From Streptomyces sp. NBC_01267 (GTDB lineage: Bacteria > Actinomycetota > Actinomycetes > Streptomycetales > Streptomycetaceae): a stretch of 64,000 nucleotides of DNA. Position numbers and translations under genes: made by a program. How positions within the stretch are numbered: the stretch's first letter is position 1; the number at the start of each line of letters is the position of its first letter. The stretch spans positions 2,060,501-2,124,500 of the forward strand of contig NZ_CP108455.1 of assembly GCF_036241575.1 (NCBI RefSeq), written 5' to 3'. Shown here piece after piece: positions 8,865 to 16,753 of the stretch. The notes below the pieces were generated by a model. It worked only from the letters and a program-made list of their open reading frames with translations, was not told the DNA's origin and searched no databases.

Positions 8865-9607
8865 CAGATGCCCGAGTCGGCCGTACGCACCAGGATGCGG
8901 TGGCAGTTCTCGCACCGCAGCACCGAGTCGGCGGGAGCCGCCTTCACCTCGTTGACCTCGGTGATGTTGAGCTCCAGACGGCAGCCCTCGCAGCGGCGCT
9001 GGTAGAGACGGGCCGCGCCGACGCCGCCCTGCTGCACCCGCAGCTTCTCGTACAGCTTCATCAGGTCGGCGGGGACCGAGGCGGCCACCACCTCGCGCTC
9101 CTTGGTGAGGGTGGCGACCTCGCGGTCGATCTCCCCGGCGGCGGCGTCGCGGCGCGCGGTGGCGTCGGCGACCTTGCCCTCGACGGACCCGACCCGCTCG
9201 GTGAGTTCGGTGGCGCGCTCCTGCGCGGACTCCCGGCGCTCCATCACTTCGAGGACGACGTCCTCCAGGTCACCCTGGCGCTTGGCGAGCGAGGTGATCT
9301 CGCGCTGGAGGTTCTCCAGGTCCTTGGGCGAGCTGACCGCACCGGAGTCGAGCCGCTGCTGGTCGCGCGCCGAGCGCTGGCGGACCTGGTCGACGTCCTG
9401 CTCGGCCTTGGTCTGCTCGCGGGCGGTGTCGCTCTCCTCCGTCCGCACGGCGACGAGCAGGTCGCGGAGCTGGGTGAGGTCCTTGGTCAGGGAGTCGATC
9501 TCGGCGTGCTCGGGAAGCGACTTGCGCTTGTGCGCGAGCTGCGACAGCCGTACGTCGAGGGACTGGACGTCGAGGAGTCGGATCTGGTCGGCGTGCGCGG
9601 CGTTCAG
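8864..9607 (-). CDS. C4-type zinc ribbon domain protein with long coiled coil
   Basis: A 247-residue protein related to mycobacterial Rv2229c. The first 180 residues are heptad-rich helices (LRDLLVAVRTEESDTAREQT) expected to form a coiled-coil hairpin. The C-terminus carries a zinc ribbon, CEGCRLELNI ... RCENCHRILV, with four cysteines. The start is odd: the conserved beginning NAAHADQIRLLD is preceded by a CTG codon at 9607 that overlaps the Nif3 stop (CTGA), with GGAG 7 nt before it. An ATG upstream exists only inside the Nif3 gene in another frame. I therefore take CTG as the start. The role is not known; the conserved context with a Nif3-like protein and RNase H suggests nucleic-acid or metal-related housekeeping. 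Confidence 0.9.
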   Translation of the reverse strand: MNAAHADQIRLLDVQSLDVRLSQLAHKRKSLPEHAEIDSLTKDLTQLRDLLVAVRTEESDTAREQTKAEQDVDQVRQRSARDQQRLDSGAVSSPKDLENLQREITSLAKRQGDLEDVVLEVMERRESAQERATELTERVGSVEGKVADATARRDAAAGEIDREVATLTKEREVVAASVPADLMKLYEKLRVQQGGVGAARLYQRRCEGCRLELNITEVNEVKAAPADSVLRCENCHRILVRTADSGI

Positions 9608-10464
9608 TTGGGGGCTCCAGAAGGATCGGTTGCGGTGGACGCCGCGTGGGCGGTCCAGGGGTCTGTGACCGTACGGGAGACGTGGGTACGCAGACCCCAT
9701 CCGTTCCGGTCGGAAATCGCGTCGAGCTGCGCCGCGGCCTGCGTGCACCAGGGCCACTCGGTGGCCCAGTGCGCCGCGTCGAGCAGCCCGAGCGGCGACT
9801 GCTGCACCGCCTCGGACACCGGGTGGTGGCGCAGGTCGGCGGTGAGGAAGGCATCGACGCCACTGGCGCGTACCTGGTCGAAGAGGCTGTCGCCGGAGCC
9901 GCCGCTGACCGCGACGGTGTGGACGAGGGCGTCGGGGTCGCCCGCGACGCGGATGCCCTGCGCGGTGGCGGGGAGCCGTGCGGCGGCCCGTGCGGCGAAC
10001 TCCCGCAGGGTCACCGGGTGGTCGAGCTCACACACCCGGCCGAGGCCCCGCCGCCCGTGCGGGTCGGCCGGGTCGGGTACGAGGGGGCCCACGACCCGCA
10101 GGTCCAGCGCCCCGGCGAGCGCGTCGGAGACCCCGGGGTCGGCGGTGTCGGCGTTGGTGTGTGCGACGTGCAGGGCGATGCCGTGCCGGATCAGGGTGTG
10201 CACGACACGGCCCTTGAAGGTGTCGGCAGCGACCGTCGTCGTCCCGCGCAGATAGAGCGGGTGGTGGGTGACGATCAGCTGGGCACCGAGCGCCACCGCC
10301 TCGTCGGCGATCTCCTGGACGGGGTCGACGGCGAAGAGGACCCGGTCGACACCTTCGGGGGCCTGCGGATCGCCGCACACCGTACCGACGGCGTCCCAGG
10401 ATTCGGCCCGCTCGGGAGGCCAGAGGGCGTCGAGTGCGGCGATGACTTCAGACAGACGGGGCAC
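9604..10464 (-). CDS. Nif3-like dinuclear metal center hexameric protein (GTP cyclohydrolase 1 type 2 family)
   Basis: A 286-residue member of the Nif3/DUF34 family, which forms toroidal hexamers with two metals per subunit. Metal ligands are visible in VTHHPLYLRG and HVAHTNADT near the N-terminus and in the late DAAHWATEWPW motif. The GTG start at 10464 is chosen because it begins with the family opening PRLSEVIAALDALWP; the ribosome site is weak. The molecular function of the family is unsettled. It is the first gene of a three-gene unit with overlapping start and stop codons. Confidence 0.93.
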   Translation of the reverse strand: MPRLSEVIAALDALWPPERAESWDAVGTVCGDPQAPEGVDRVLFAVDPVQEIADEAVALGAQLIVTHHPLYLRGTTTVAADTFKGRVVHTLIRHGIALHVAHTNADTADPGVSDALAGALDLRVVGPLVPDPADPHGRRGLGRVCELDHPVTLREFAARAAARLPATAQGIRVAGDPDALVHTVAVSGGSGDSLFDQVRASGVDAFLTADLRHHPVSEAVQQSPLGLLDAAHWATEWPWCTQAAAQLDAISDRNGWGLRTHVSRTVTDPWTAHAASTATDPSGAPN

Positions 10465-10520
10465 GGCTACAGGTTACCTGCGCTCCGTGCCCCGGCTGCC
10501 GGTCGGGCCTGGTCGGTGAA

Positions 10521-10592
10521 CCAGCCGGCCTCACTTGACCAGCCGGTGTCACTTGACCAGCCGGTGTTACTTGACGAGCCGGTGTTACTTGA
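10521..10592. repeat. 18-bp tandem repeat built from the 3' end and stop codon of the binding-protein gene
   Basis: Four 18-bp units run from the last codons of the siderophore-binding protein gene into the downstream DNA. Because 18 is a multiple of 3, each unit repeats the ending Leu-Val-Lys-stop in frame: stops at 10585, 10567, 10549 and 10531 (TAA, TAA, TGA, TGA on the minus strand). Units differ by one to three bases. Confidence 0.95.
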
Positions 10593-11628
10593 CGAGGTAG
10601 TGCTGGAGGTCGTCGAGGACCTTGTCGGCCGCGGTCACGCCCAGACCCAGGTACCAGGTCTCGTCGGGAACGTTCTTCGCCTGCCCGTCCTTGACCGCCT
10701 TGAGGTTCTTCCAGAGCGGGTTGGACTGGACGGTGTCGCGCTTGGTGGCCTTGGGGTCGCCGTACACGCCGGTGAAGATCCAGTCGGCGTCCGCGGAGTC
10801 GATCTTCTCGGGGCTGATCTCCACGGCGAGGTCGTTCACCTGCTGGCTCTTGGGCCGCGGCAGTCCGGCGTCCTGGAGGATCGTGCCGATGAAGGACTGC
10901 TGCGCGTAGAGGCGGATCCGGTCCGGCATGTACCGGACCATCGAGATGGTCGGCTTGTGCGGGCCGACGTCGGCGCCGAGCTGCTTGGCGCGCTTCTCGT
11001 ACGAGCCGAGTTCGGCCTTGGCCTGGGCGGTCCGGTCGAGCGCCGCCGCGTTCAGCAGGTAGTTCTGCTTCCAGGTGAAGCCCGGACGGATGGAGAAGAC
11101 GGTCGGCGCGATCTTCTTGAGTGCGTCGTACTTGTCCGCCGCGCGCAGCTGGCTGCCGAGGATCAGGTCCGGGTGGAGGTTGGCGATGGCCTCCAGGTTG
11201 AGGTTGTTGATCGTGCCGACGTTCTTCGGGTTCCCGGCGTTCTTCTTGAGGTAGCTGGGAATGCCCTCGCTGCCCTCGGTGGGCGCGTAGCCGACCGGCT
11301 TGATGCCGAGGGAGACGACGTTGTCCAGCTCGCCGACGTCGAGGACGACGACCCGCTGGGGCTTCGCCTTGAGCACGGTCTTGCCCATGGCCTGGGTGAT
11401 GGTGCGCGGGAACTGGCCGGGCTTGGCGTCCGTACCGAACGCGGCGGTCTTCTTCGCGGCGTCCCCGAAGTCCTTGCCCCCGGTCGCGACGTCCTTCTTG
11501 GCCGCCGAGTTGGCCTTGTCGGAGCTCGCGGCGCCGTCCCCGCTGTCACTGCTTCCGCAGGCGGCGAGGGTGAGCGCGCCGGTGAGCGCGAGGGCGGCGA
11601 CAGCTGCGCTGCGGCGACGTACGGACAT
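10585..11628 (-). CDS. Iron-siderophore ABC transporter substrate-binding lipoprotein
   Basis: A 347-residue periplasmic-binding-type lipoprotein of the FecB/TroA class. The lipobox LAAC puts the lipidated cysteine at residue 24. The mature protein has a Ser/Asp-rich tether, then the two-lobed binding fold with motifs RVVVLDVGELDNVVSLGI, LNLEAIANLHPDLILG and ISPEKIDSADADWIF. AGGAG lies 7 nt before the ATG. An iron box in the promoter points to repression by DmdR/IdeR when iron is ample. No permease or ATPase is adjacent, so it must share a membrane complex encoded elsewhere. Confidence 0.93.
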   Translation of the reverse strand: MSVRRRSAAVAALALTGALTLAACGSSDSGDGAASSDKANSAAKKDVATGGKDFGDAAKKTAAFGTDAKPGQFPRTITQAMGKTVLKAKPQRVVVLDVGELDNVVSLGIKPVGYAPTEGSEGIPSYLKKNAGNPKNVGTINNLNLEAIANLHPDLILGSQLRAADKYDALKKIAPTVFSIRPGFTWKQNYLLNAAALDRTAQAKAELGSYEKRAKQLGADVGPHKPTISMVRYMPDRIRLYAQQSFIGTILQDAGLPRPKSQQVNDLAVEISPEKIDSADADWIFTGVYGDPKATKRDTVQSNPLWKNLKAVKDGQAKNVPDETWYLGLGVTAADKVLDDLQHYLVK

Positions 11629-11652
11629 GGCAAAGCTCCTGACAAGGGTTAC

Positions 11653-11671
11653 TTAGGTGTGCCTAACCTTA
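11653..11671 (-). promoter_or_regulatory. Iron box (DmdR1/IdeR-type operator)
   Basis: TTAGGTGTGCCTAACCTTA is a close match to the actinobacterial iron box consensus TTAGGTTAGGCTAACCTAA. It lies 25 bp upstream of the siderophore-binding protein gene, in position to block its promoter. Confidence 0.88.
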
Positions 11672-11815
11672 ACCACCCCTCTCCCGCCGAGCACACCCAC
11701 CCCCTCCTTCTCAGCCGAACCCCGCGGTGGCCACCCTTACGAGGGACTTCGTCCGACCCGGCTGGTTCGGCAGGACGTACGAAAACTAGCTTCGGTGTCC
11801 GGAGGTGACCGAACG

Positions 11816-13039
11816 ATGACAGCCCCGGCCACGACAACCGCGACGATGACCGCGACGCAGCCCCACACGACCGCCACGACCCTCGCGAACACCGCGGACG
11901 GTCTCGACGCGGTACGGCGGACGGACTTCACCCTTGCCCACGACGGGTCCTACGCCGCCCGGCTGGCCCGCCGCAGCGGGGACGCCTGGTTCCCCGAGCG
12001 CTGGACGCTGGACGGACCCGAGCCGTACGCGGTGGAACTGCCCGGCCACCAGCCCGAGGAGCCGGACTCCGACGTGCTGCCGCTGGCCGACGGGCGGGTG
12101 CTGATCCGCCGGTTCATCGAGGGGCGGCACACCTTCTCCCTGCTCTATCCGACCGGTCCGGGCACCGGCGAGGTGCCCCTGGGGGGCGTCGAGTGCGAGC
12201 GGCTGACCCTGCTGCCGCCCGCGCCGGGCAGCGCCTGCGCCTACGCCCTGGCGCCGGGCGAGCACGCGACCACGGTCTGGCTGGTGGCGGGCGGGGCCTT
12301 CGGGCCCGAGTACGTCACGGAGGTGCCGGGGCGCTGCACCGGCGGGGTGTGGCTGGACCGTACGGGCCGGATGCTGGCCCTGGACCGGGAGACGGACGGG
12401 GTCACCAAGGCGGTGGCGGTCGACCTGGAACGGGGCGGCGAAGTCACCCCGCTGCTCCAGATCACCGACGACAGCGACGACCGCCTGCTGCTGGCCGACG
12501 CGGACAGCGGCCTGCTGCTCGTACGGTCGAACGCGCCCGGGTACGACCGGCTGGGCTGGGGCGTCCTGGGGAGCCGGCGGCCGGTGCGCTTCCCGGAGTG
12601 TCTGCGGCTGGACGACGCGGTGGTCTCGCCGTTCGCCGTGCAGCCGGGGCAGGTGCTGATGCCGGAGACCTGCGGGGTCGCGCTGCGGATCGACGGCGCG
12701 GCGGGCAGCTGGCTGGGGGTGTGGCGGCCCGCGGCCCGGCGGCTGCTGCAACGGGCCGCTCCCGAAGGGTGGTTGGCGGGGGCCGGGCTGTGGACCGCGG
12801 AAGGGGTGCTCAGGCTGCCGTGCTCCACGGGCCCGGTACCGGTCTCAGTGGTGGACATCGCGCCGCTCGGCGAGGTGCCCTGCGACCTCTCCATCGAGCT
12901 GTCCATGGGGGTGGGCACAGAACCCGCACAAGTGGAAGTCCCTGGTCAGGAACCGTGCGGCCCCCCTGACACTCCTGTTGTGTGCAAGCCCGTACCGTTG
13001 CAGCAGGCGCCTCTCAACGGGCGCCCGCAGGCTGGTTAG
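11816..13039 (+). CDS. Conserved hypothetical protein, beta-propeller-like
   Basis: A 407-residue protein I do not recognise by function. GGAGGTGA 7 nt upstream fixes the ATG at 11816. After a Thr/Ala-rich head of about 35 residues there are repeated short beta-type blocks such as YVTEVPGRCTGGVWLDRTGR and MLALDRETDG, with a spacing suggestive of a propeller, then a Pro-rich tail. No signal peptide, membrane span or catalytic motif is visible. It is divergent from the siderophore-binding gene. The tail contains several cysteines (EPCGPPDTPVVCKP). Confidence 0.8.
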   Translation: MTAPATTTATMTATQPHTTATTLANTADGLDAVRRTDFTLAHDGSYAARLARRSGDAWFPERWTLDGPEPYAVELPGHQPEEPDSDVLPLADGRVLIRRFIEGRHTFSLLYPTGPGTGEVPLGGVECERLTLLPPAPGSACAYALAPGEHATTVWLVAGGAFGPEYVTEVPGRCTGGVWLDRTGRMLALDRETDGVTKAVAVDLERGGEVTPLLQITDDSDDRLLLADADSGLLLVRSNAPGYDRLGWGVLGSRRPVRFPECLRLDDAVVSPFAVQPGQVLMPETCGVALRIDGAAGSWLGVWRPAARRLLQRAAPEGWLAGAGLWTAEGVLRLPCSTGPVPVSVVDIAPLGEVPCDLSIELSMGVGTEPAQVEVPGQEPCGPPDTPVVCKPVPLQQAPLNGRPQAG

Positions 13040-13116
13040 AATCTCGGGCCTGCCCACACGAGCAGCGCTGCAGTAACTGAAGTAAGCGAGCGATTTGACG
13101 GGGGAGACGTCTCATC

Positions 13117-13293
13117 ATGTCTGAAGCCAGGACCGACACCGCCCGGACGAGGCCGCAGCCTGCGACCGCGGGCCGGGGCGAAGCCGGAGGCTCCGGAAAG
13201 CACCGAGGGAGTGCGGCGCCCACCGAGGCGTCGGAGGCCGAGACCAACGGCCGCCACCGCCGCGCGGCGGAGCAACGCACCGGTGCTGCCTGA
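13117..13293 (+). CDS. Small basic hypothetical protein, 58 residues
   Basis: The frame ATG at 13117 to TGA at 13291 encodes 58 residues beginning MSEARTDTARTRPQPATAGR, rich in Ala, Arg, Gly, Thr and Glu and with little secondary-structure potential. GGGGGAGA sits about 9 nt upstream. The frame is bounded by a promoter-like gap after the previous gene and a strong terminator, which is why I treat it as a gene. It may be a disordered small protein; no function is apparent. Confidence 0.6.
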   Translation: MSEARTDTARTRPQPATAGRGEAGGSGKHRGSAAPTEASEAETNGRHRRAAEQRTGAA

Positions 13294-13307
13294 CCGATCA
13301 CGCGTAC

Positions 13308-13358
13308 GCGCACAGGGAAGGGACCGTCCCCTCGGGGGCCGGTCCCTTCCCTGTGCGC
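13308..13358. terminator. Bidirectional hairpin terminator
   Basis: A perfect 18-bp stem (13308-13325 with 13341-13358) encloses a 15-nt loop that can pair further on itself. It lies between the small plus-strand gene and the convergent SDR gene. Confidence 0.85.
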
Positions 13359-13374
13359 CGGTAGCAGCGGCCCG

Positions 13375-14319
13375 TCAGCCGCTGTGCTTGAGTCCCAGGA
13401 CCTCCGAGGCCGCGAAGGTCTCGTTCGGCGGCCGGTCCGCGTAGTACGGGGAGAGCACCTCGTCCAGCTCCTCGTACGAGAACACGGTCTTCGCGGTGTC
13501 GAACTTCGCGGCCACCCTGGGCCGTTCCACGACGGCGACCATCCCGCCGTGCACCACGAGCAGTTGCCCGTTGACCTGGGCCGCGGCCGGGGACGCGAGG
13601 TAGCCGACGAGCGGGGAGACGTGCTCGGGGGCCAGCGGATCCAGCTCGCCCGCGCCCGGCTCCTGGAATCCGGCGAAGACGTCCTCGGTCATCCGGGTCC
13701 TGGCGCGCGGGCAGATCGCGTTGGCGGTCACCCCGTACTTGCCGAGGGCCAGCGCCGTCGACGTGGTCAGCCCGACGACACCGCCCTTGGCCGCCGCGTA
13801 GTTCGGCTGGCCCGCCGAGCCTGCCAGGTACGCCTCCGAGGAGGTGTTGACGATCCGGCCGTAGACCGGTCCGCCCGCGGCCTTGGAACGCTCCCGCCAG
13901 TGGACGGAGGCGAAGTGGGTGGTGTTGAAGTGGCCCTTGAGGTGGACCCGGATCACCGAGTCCCACTCGCTCTCGCTCATCGAGAACACCATGCGGTCCC
14001 GCAGGATGCCCGCGTTGTTGACCAGGATGTCGAGCTTCCCGTAGGTGTCGACCGCCAACTGCACCAGGGCGCGGGCCTGTTCGTGGTCCGCGACGTCGCC
14101 GAGGTGGGCGACCGCCTGCCCGCCCGCCGCGCGGATCTCGGCGGCCACCTCCTCGGCGGGCGCGGCGGACGCCTCGCCGGAACCGTCACGGCCCGGCTGG
14201 CCGAAGTCGTTGACGACGACACTCGCGCCGAGCCGGGCGAGTTCCAGCGCCTCGGCACGGCCGAGGCCGCGGCCGGCCCCGGTGACGATCGCGGACAGGC
14301 CATCGAGTGGCAAAGACAT
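13375..14319 (-). CDS. Short-chain dehydrogenase (3-hydroxyacyl-CoA / hydroxysteroid dehydrogenase type)
   Basis: An NAD(P)-dependent SDR of 314 residues. The nucleotide motif is TGAGRGLGRAEALELARLGA, followed by NNAG and the catalytic Ser-Tyr-Lys set in NTSSEAYLAG and PNYAAAKGG. The opening LSAIVTGAGRGLGRAEALEL with VVVNDFG, and a 60-residue extension after the core, resemble the multifunctional-enzyme type 17-beta-HSD/3-hydroxyacyl-CoA dehydrogenases used in steroid side-chain beta-oxidation. The start at 14319 follows AAGGAGA; a codon at 14352 would include the ribosome site. It is the third gene of a MaoC - alcohol dehydrogenase - SDR operon under a KstR-like box at 16578. Confidence 0.9.
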   Translation of the reverse strand: MSLPLDGLSAIVTGAGRGLGRAEALELARLGASVVVNDFGQPGRDGSGEASAAPAEEVAAEIRAAGGQAVAHLGDVADHEQARALVQLAVDTYGKLDILVNNAGILRDRMVFSMSESEWDSVIRVHLKGHFNTTHFASVHWRERSKAAGGPVYGRIVNTSSEAYLAGSAGQPNYAAAKGGVVGLTTSTALALGKYGVTANAICPRARTRMTEDVFAGFQEPGAGELDPLAPEHVSPLVGYLASPAAAQVNGQLLVVHGGMVAVVERPRVAAKFDTAKTVFSYEELDEVLSPYYADRPPNETFAASEVLGLKHSG

Positions 14320-14361
14320 GGACCAGCTCTCCTTACAGGTCTCCGGAGCCACAGGTCTCCG

Positions 14362-14394
14362 GTTACGGCGTCTCCGTTACGGCGTCTCCGTTAC
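14362..14394. repeat. 14-bp tandem repeat before the SDR gene
   Basis: GTTACGGCGTCTCC occurs twice in tandem and starts a third time. It follows two copies of ACAGGTCTCCGG (about 14334-14362), so the whole leader of the SDR gene, including its ribosome site region, has arisen by local duplications. Confidence 0.8.
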
Positions 14395-14459
14395 AGCGCT
14401 ACCGGCTCTGAGGACCGGCGCGGCTCGGAGCTCACGGATCCCTCGGATCTCACAGACCC

Positions 14460-14497
14460 CTCAGGCCTCCCAGATCCCTCAGATCCCTCAGATCTCG
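14460..14497. repeat. 9-bp repeats that include the alcohol dehydrogenase stop codon
   Basis: On the minus strand the gene ends GAG-ATC-TGA and then continues GGG-ATC-TGA-GGG-ATC-TGG, so the 9-bp unit containing the stop is repeated in frame and then decays. Further looser copies continue to about 14430. Confidence 0.8.
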
Positions 14498-15564
14498 ATG
14501 CAGGTACGCAGCGCCTCGCCCGTACGCATCTGCACCAGCGCGTCGTTGATCCCGGCGAGCGGCACCCGGTGCGTGATCAGCCCTTCGAGGTCGATGCGTC
14601 CGGCCCGCCAGAGCGAGATGGCCCGCTCGTAGGAGCGGACGACGTCCCCGCCGCCGTACATGGAGGGCAGGATCCGCTTCTCGTCGAAGAACAGCTCGAA
14701 CATGTTGAGCTGGAGGAAGTCGTCCATGGCGCCCGCGCCGACCACGCACAGGGTGCCGCCGCGCCGGGTCGTCTCGTACGCCGTCCGGGCCGTGGCCGAC
14801 TTGCCGACGACCTCGAAGACGTAGTCGAAGCCCTCCCCCGCCGTGATGCGCTGCTTGGCGTCGGTCAGCGCGTCCGGGGCGATGGCCTCCGTCGCGCCGA
14901 ACTTCAGCGCGGCCTCCCGGCGAGAGGCGACCGGGTCGACGGCGATGATCTGGGAGGCGCCCCTGAGCCGCGCGCCCTGGATCGCGGAGATTCCGACGCC
15001 GCCGCAGCCGATGACCGCGACCGACGAACCGGCCTGCACGTCGGCGGTGTTGATGGCGGCGCCGAGTCCGGTCGTGACGCCGCAGCCGATGAGCGCGGCG
15101 ATCTCGAACGGCACGTCGTCGGGGATGGGCACCGCGCACCCCGCGCCCACGACGACCTCCTCGGTGAAGGTGCCGGTCCCGGCGAATCCGAAGACATCGC
15201 CGCCGGGGCGCTTGAAGTTGGGGGTGCCCGCGTTCATGAACCCGGCGAGGCACAGCTCGGTCTGGCCGCGCTTGCAGGCCGGGCAGATCCCGCAGGCGGG
15301 CAGCCAGCAGAGCACCACCCGGTCGCCCTGGCTGAGACCCGTGACCCCGTCGCCGACGTCCAGGATCTCGCCCGCGCCCTCGTGGCCGGGGACGAACGGC
15401 GCGGGCTGCGGAAGCACCCCGTTCATCGCGGAGACGTCCGAGTGGCAGAGCCCGGTGGCCCGGACCCTGATCTTGACCTTGCCGGGGCCGAAGCCCACCG
15501 CCTCGACGTCGTCGTGGACCTCGAGCTTCTCCTGGCCTATCTCGTGCAGTACGGCTGCGCGCAT
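14488..15564 (-). CDS. Zn-dependent alcohol dehydrogenase (AdhD-like)
   Basis: A medium-chain alcohol dehydrogenase of 358 residues. The catalytic zinc region has GLCHSDVSAMNG and PGHEGAGEILDVGDGV. The structural zinc is held by CGICPACKRGQTELC. The NAD site is VIGCGGVGISAIQGARLRGA with a following Asp (VDPVASRR), indicating NAD use. GAGGAG 7 nt before the ATG at 15564 sets the start. It is in one operon with the MaoC and SDR genes. In mycobacteria enzymes of this group are linked with oxidation of the C26 alcohol made by the sterol P450; here the KstR-type control supports such a role, but the substrate is inferred. Confidence 0.92.
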   Translation of the reverse strand: MRAAVLHEIGQEKLEVHDDVEAVGFGPGKVKIRVRATGLCHSDVSAMNGVLPQPAPFVPGHEGAGEILDVGDGVTGLSQGDRVVLCWLPACGICPACKRGQTELCLAGFMNAGTPNFKRPGGDVFGFAGTGTFTEEVVVGAGCAVPIPDDVPFEIAALIGCGVTTGLGAAINTADVQAGSSVAVIGCGGVGISAIQGARLRGASQIIAVDPVASRREAALKFGATEAIAPDALTDAKQRITAGEGFDYVFEVVGKSATARTAYETTRRGGTLCVVGAGAMDDFLQLNMFELFFDEKRILPSMYGGGDVVRSYERAISLWRAGRIDLEGLITHRVPLAGINDALVQMRTGEALRTCIEI

Positions 15565-15597
15565 GGTGCGGCTCCTCACATACGGCTACTTCTGGTG

Positions 15598-15649
15598 GGT
15601 CAGTGGTGTGTGACGACGGTGCCGGTCAGTGGTGTGTGACGACGGTGTC
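15598..15649. repeat. 26-bp direct repeat at the end of the MaoC gene
   Basis: Two adjacent 26-bp copies (15598-15623 and 15624-15649) differ by one base. The upstream copy in gene sense includes the last residues Val-Val-Thr-His-His and the stop codon of the MaoC gene; the second copy lies wholly outside it. Confidence 0.93.
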
Positions 15650-16480
15650 GGCGAGGACCGGCGCGTCGTCCCGTTCGACGGCCGAGACGGCCACCTGGAC
15701 ACGGCCCGGCGACTCCCACATCCGGAGCCGGAGGGTCTCGCCGGGGAAGACGACACCGGCGAAGCGGGTGGCGTACGAGTCGACCCGGGCGACATCGCCG
15801 CCGAGCACGGTGTCGACGACGGCCTTGAGCGTCATTCCGTACGAGCAGAGCCCGTGCAGGATCGGCCGGTCGAACCCGGCGAGCTTGGCGAACTCCGGGT
15901 CGGCGTGCAGCGGGTTCCAGTCGCCGGAGAGCCGGTAGAGCAGGGCCTGGTCCGGGCGGATCGGGCGCTCCTCGGTGCGGTCGGGCGCCCGGTCGGGGAG
16001 TTCGAGCCGGGCCGAGGGGCCGCGTTCGCCGCCGAACCCGCCCTCGCCCCGTACGAAGATCTGGGAGTCGCTGGTCCACAACGGGCCCTCGGCGTCACTC
16101 ACTTCGGAGCGCAGCACGATGACGGCGGCCTTCCCCTTGTCGTACACCGCCTGGACGCGGGACGCGGAGACGGCCGTGCCCTCGACGGGGATCGGCCGGT
16201 GCAGGACGACGGTCTGCCCACCGTGCAGGACGGCGGCGAGGTCCACCTCGATCCCGGGTGCGGTGAGGCCGCCCGCCAGGGCCGTGCCCGCGCCGGCGAC
16301 CGTGGCGAAGCTGGGCAGGACGTGCAGCCTGGACTCCAGGGTGTAGCGCAGCTCGTCGGCGTCGGTGGCGGGCAGACCGGCGCCAACCCCGAGGTGGTAG
16401 AGCTGGACGTCCTTGTGGCCCCAGGTGATCTCGCTGGAGCGGGGTTCGGCGGCAACGGCCTCTGCGGCATCAATGGGCAT
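15626..16480 (-). CDS. MaoC-type enoyl-CoA hydratase 2
   Basis: A double hot-dog hydratase of 284 residues. The C-terminal half carries the hydratase 2 motif SGDWNPLHADPEFAKLAGF followed by RPILHGLCSYG, with the Asp and His that activate water. The N-terminal half is the degenerate hot dog (ITWGHKDVQLYHLGVGAG) that builds the acyl pocket. Eukaryotic MFE-2 and mycobacterial KstR-regulated MaoC proteins share this layout. AAGGAG stands 10 nt before the ATG. First gene of the operon with the alcohol dehydrogenase and SDR; KstR-like box about 100 bp upstream. Confidence 0.93.
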   Translation of the reverse strand: MPIDAAEAVAAEPRSSEITWGHKDVQLYHLGVGAGLPATDADELRYTLESRLHVLPSFATVAGAGTALAGGLTAPGIEVDLAAVLHGGQTVVLHRPIPVEGTAVSASRVQAVYDKGKAAVIVLRSEVSDAEGPLWTSDSQIFVRGEGGFGGERGPSARLELPDRAPDRTEERPIRPDQALLYRLSGDWNPLHADPEFAKLAGFDRPILHGLCSYGMTLKAVVDTVLGGDVARVDSYATRFAGVVFPGETLRLRMWESPGRVQVAVSAVERDDAPVLADTVVTHH

Positions 16481-16577
16481 GGGGCGAGGGCTCCTTGACG
16501 AGGGAAAGACCTCGGTGCGACCGTCCGCACCGTCAGGCGCACCGAGGTCGTACGGGACCGGCCTCCGGCGCCCTTTG

Positions 16578-16591
16578 TAGAACGCGTTCTA
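16578..16591 (-). promoter_or_regulatory. KstR-like operator, perfect match
   Basis: TAGAACGCGTTCTA matches TNNAACNNGTTNNA at every fixed position and is itself fully palindromic. It lies 98 bp upstream of the MaoC gene. Confidence 0.85.
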
Positions 16592-16639
16592 GGCCGATGA
16601 CCCCATGTATAACGCACCCCTCAGCACTTGTGAAGACTC

Positions 16640-16654
16640 CTGACGCCACGTCAG
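16640..16654. promoter_or_regulatory. CTGACG-N3-CGTCAG palindrome
   Basis: CTGACG-CCA-CGTCAG, a perfect 6-3-6 inverted repeat between the MaoC operon and the ABC exporter operon. Related sites occur before other fatty-acid/steroid-type genes in this window. Confidence 0.6.
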
Positions 16655-16753
16655 ATCTCTGTCGGACCTCCGGTCGGCCGTGACATTTGTACCGGCCGGG
16701 TCCGTACATGCGCATCTGCCGCGCGGCCCGGCCCGCTCCGTAGCGTGGGAGTC

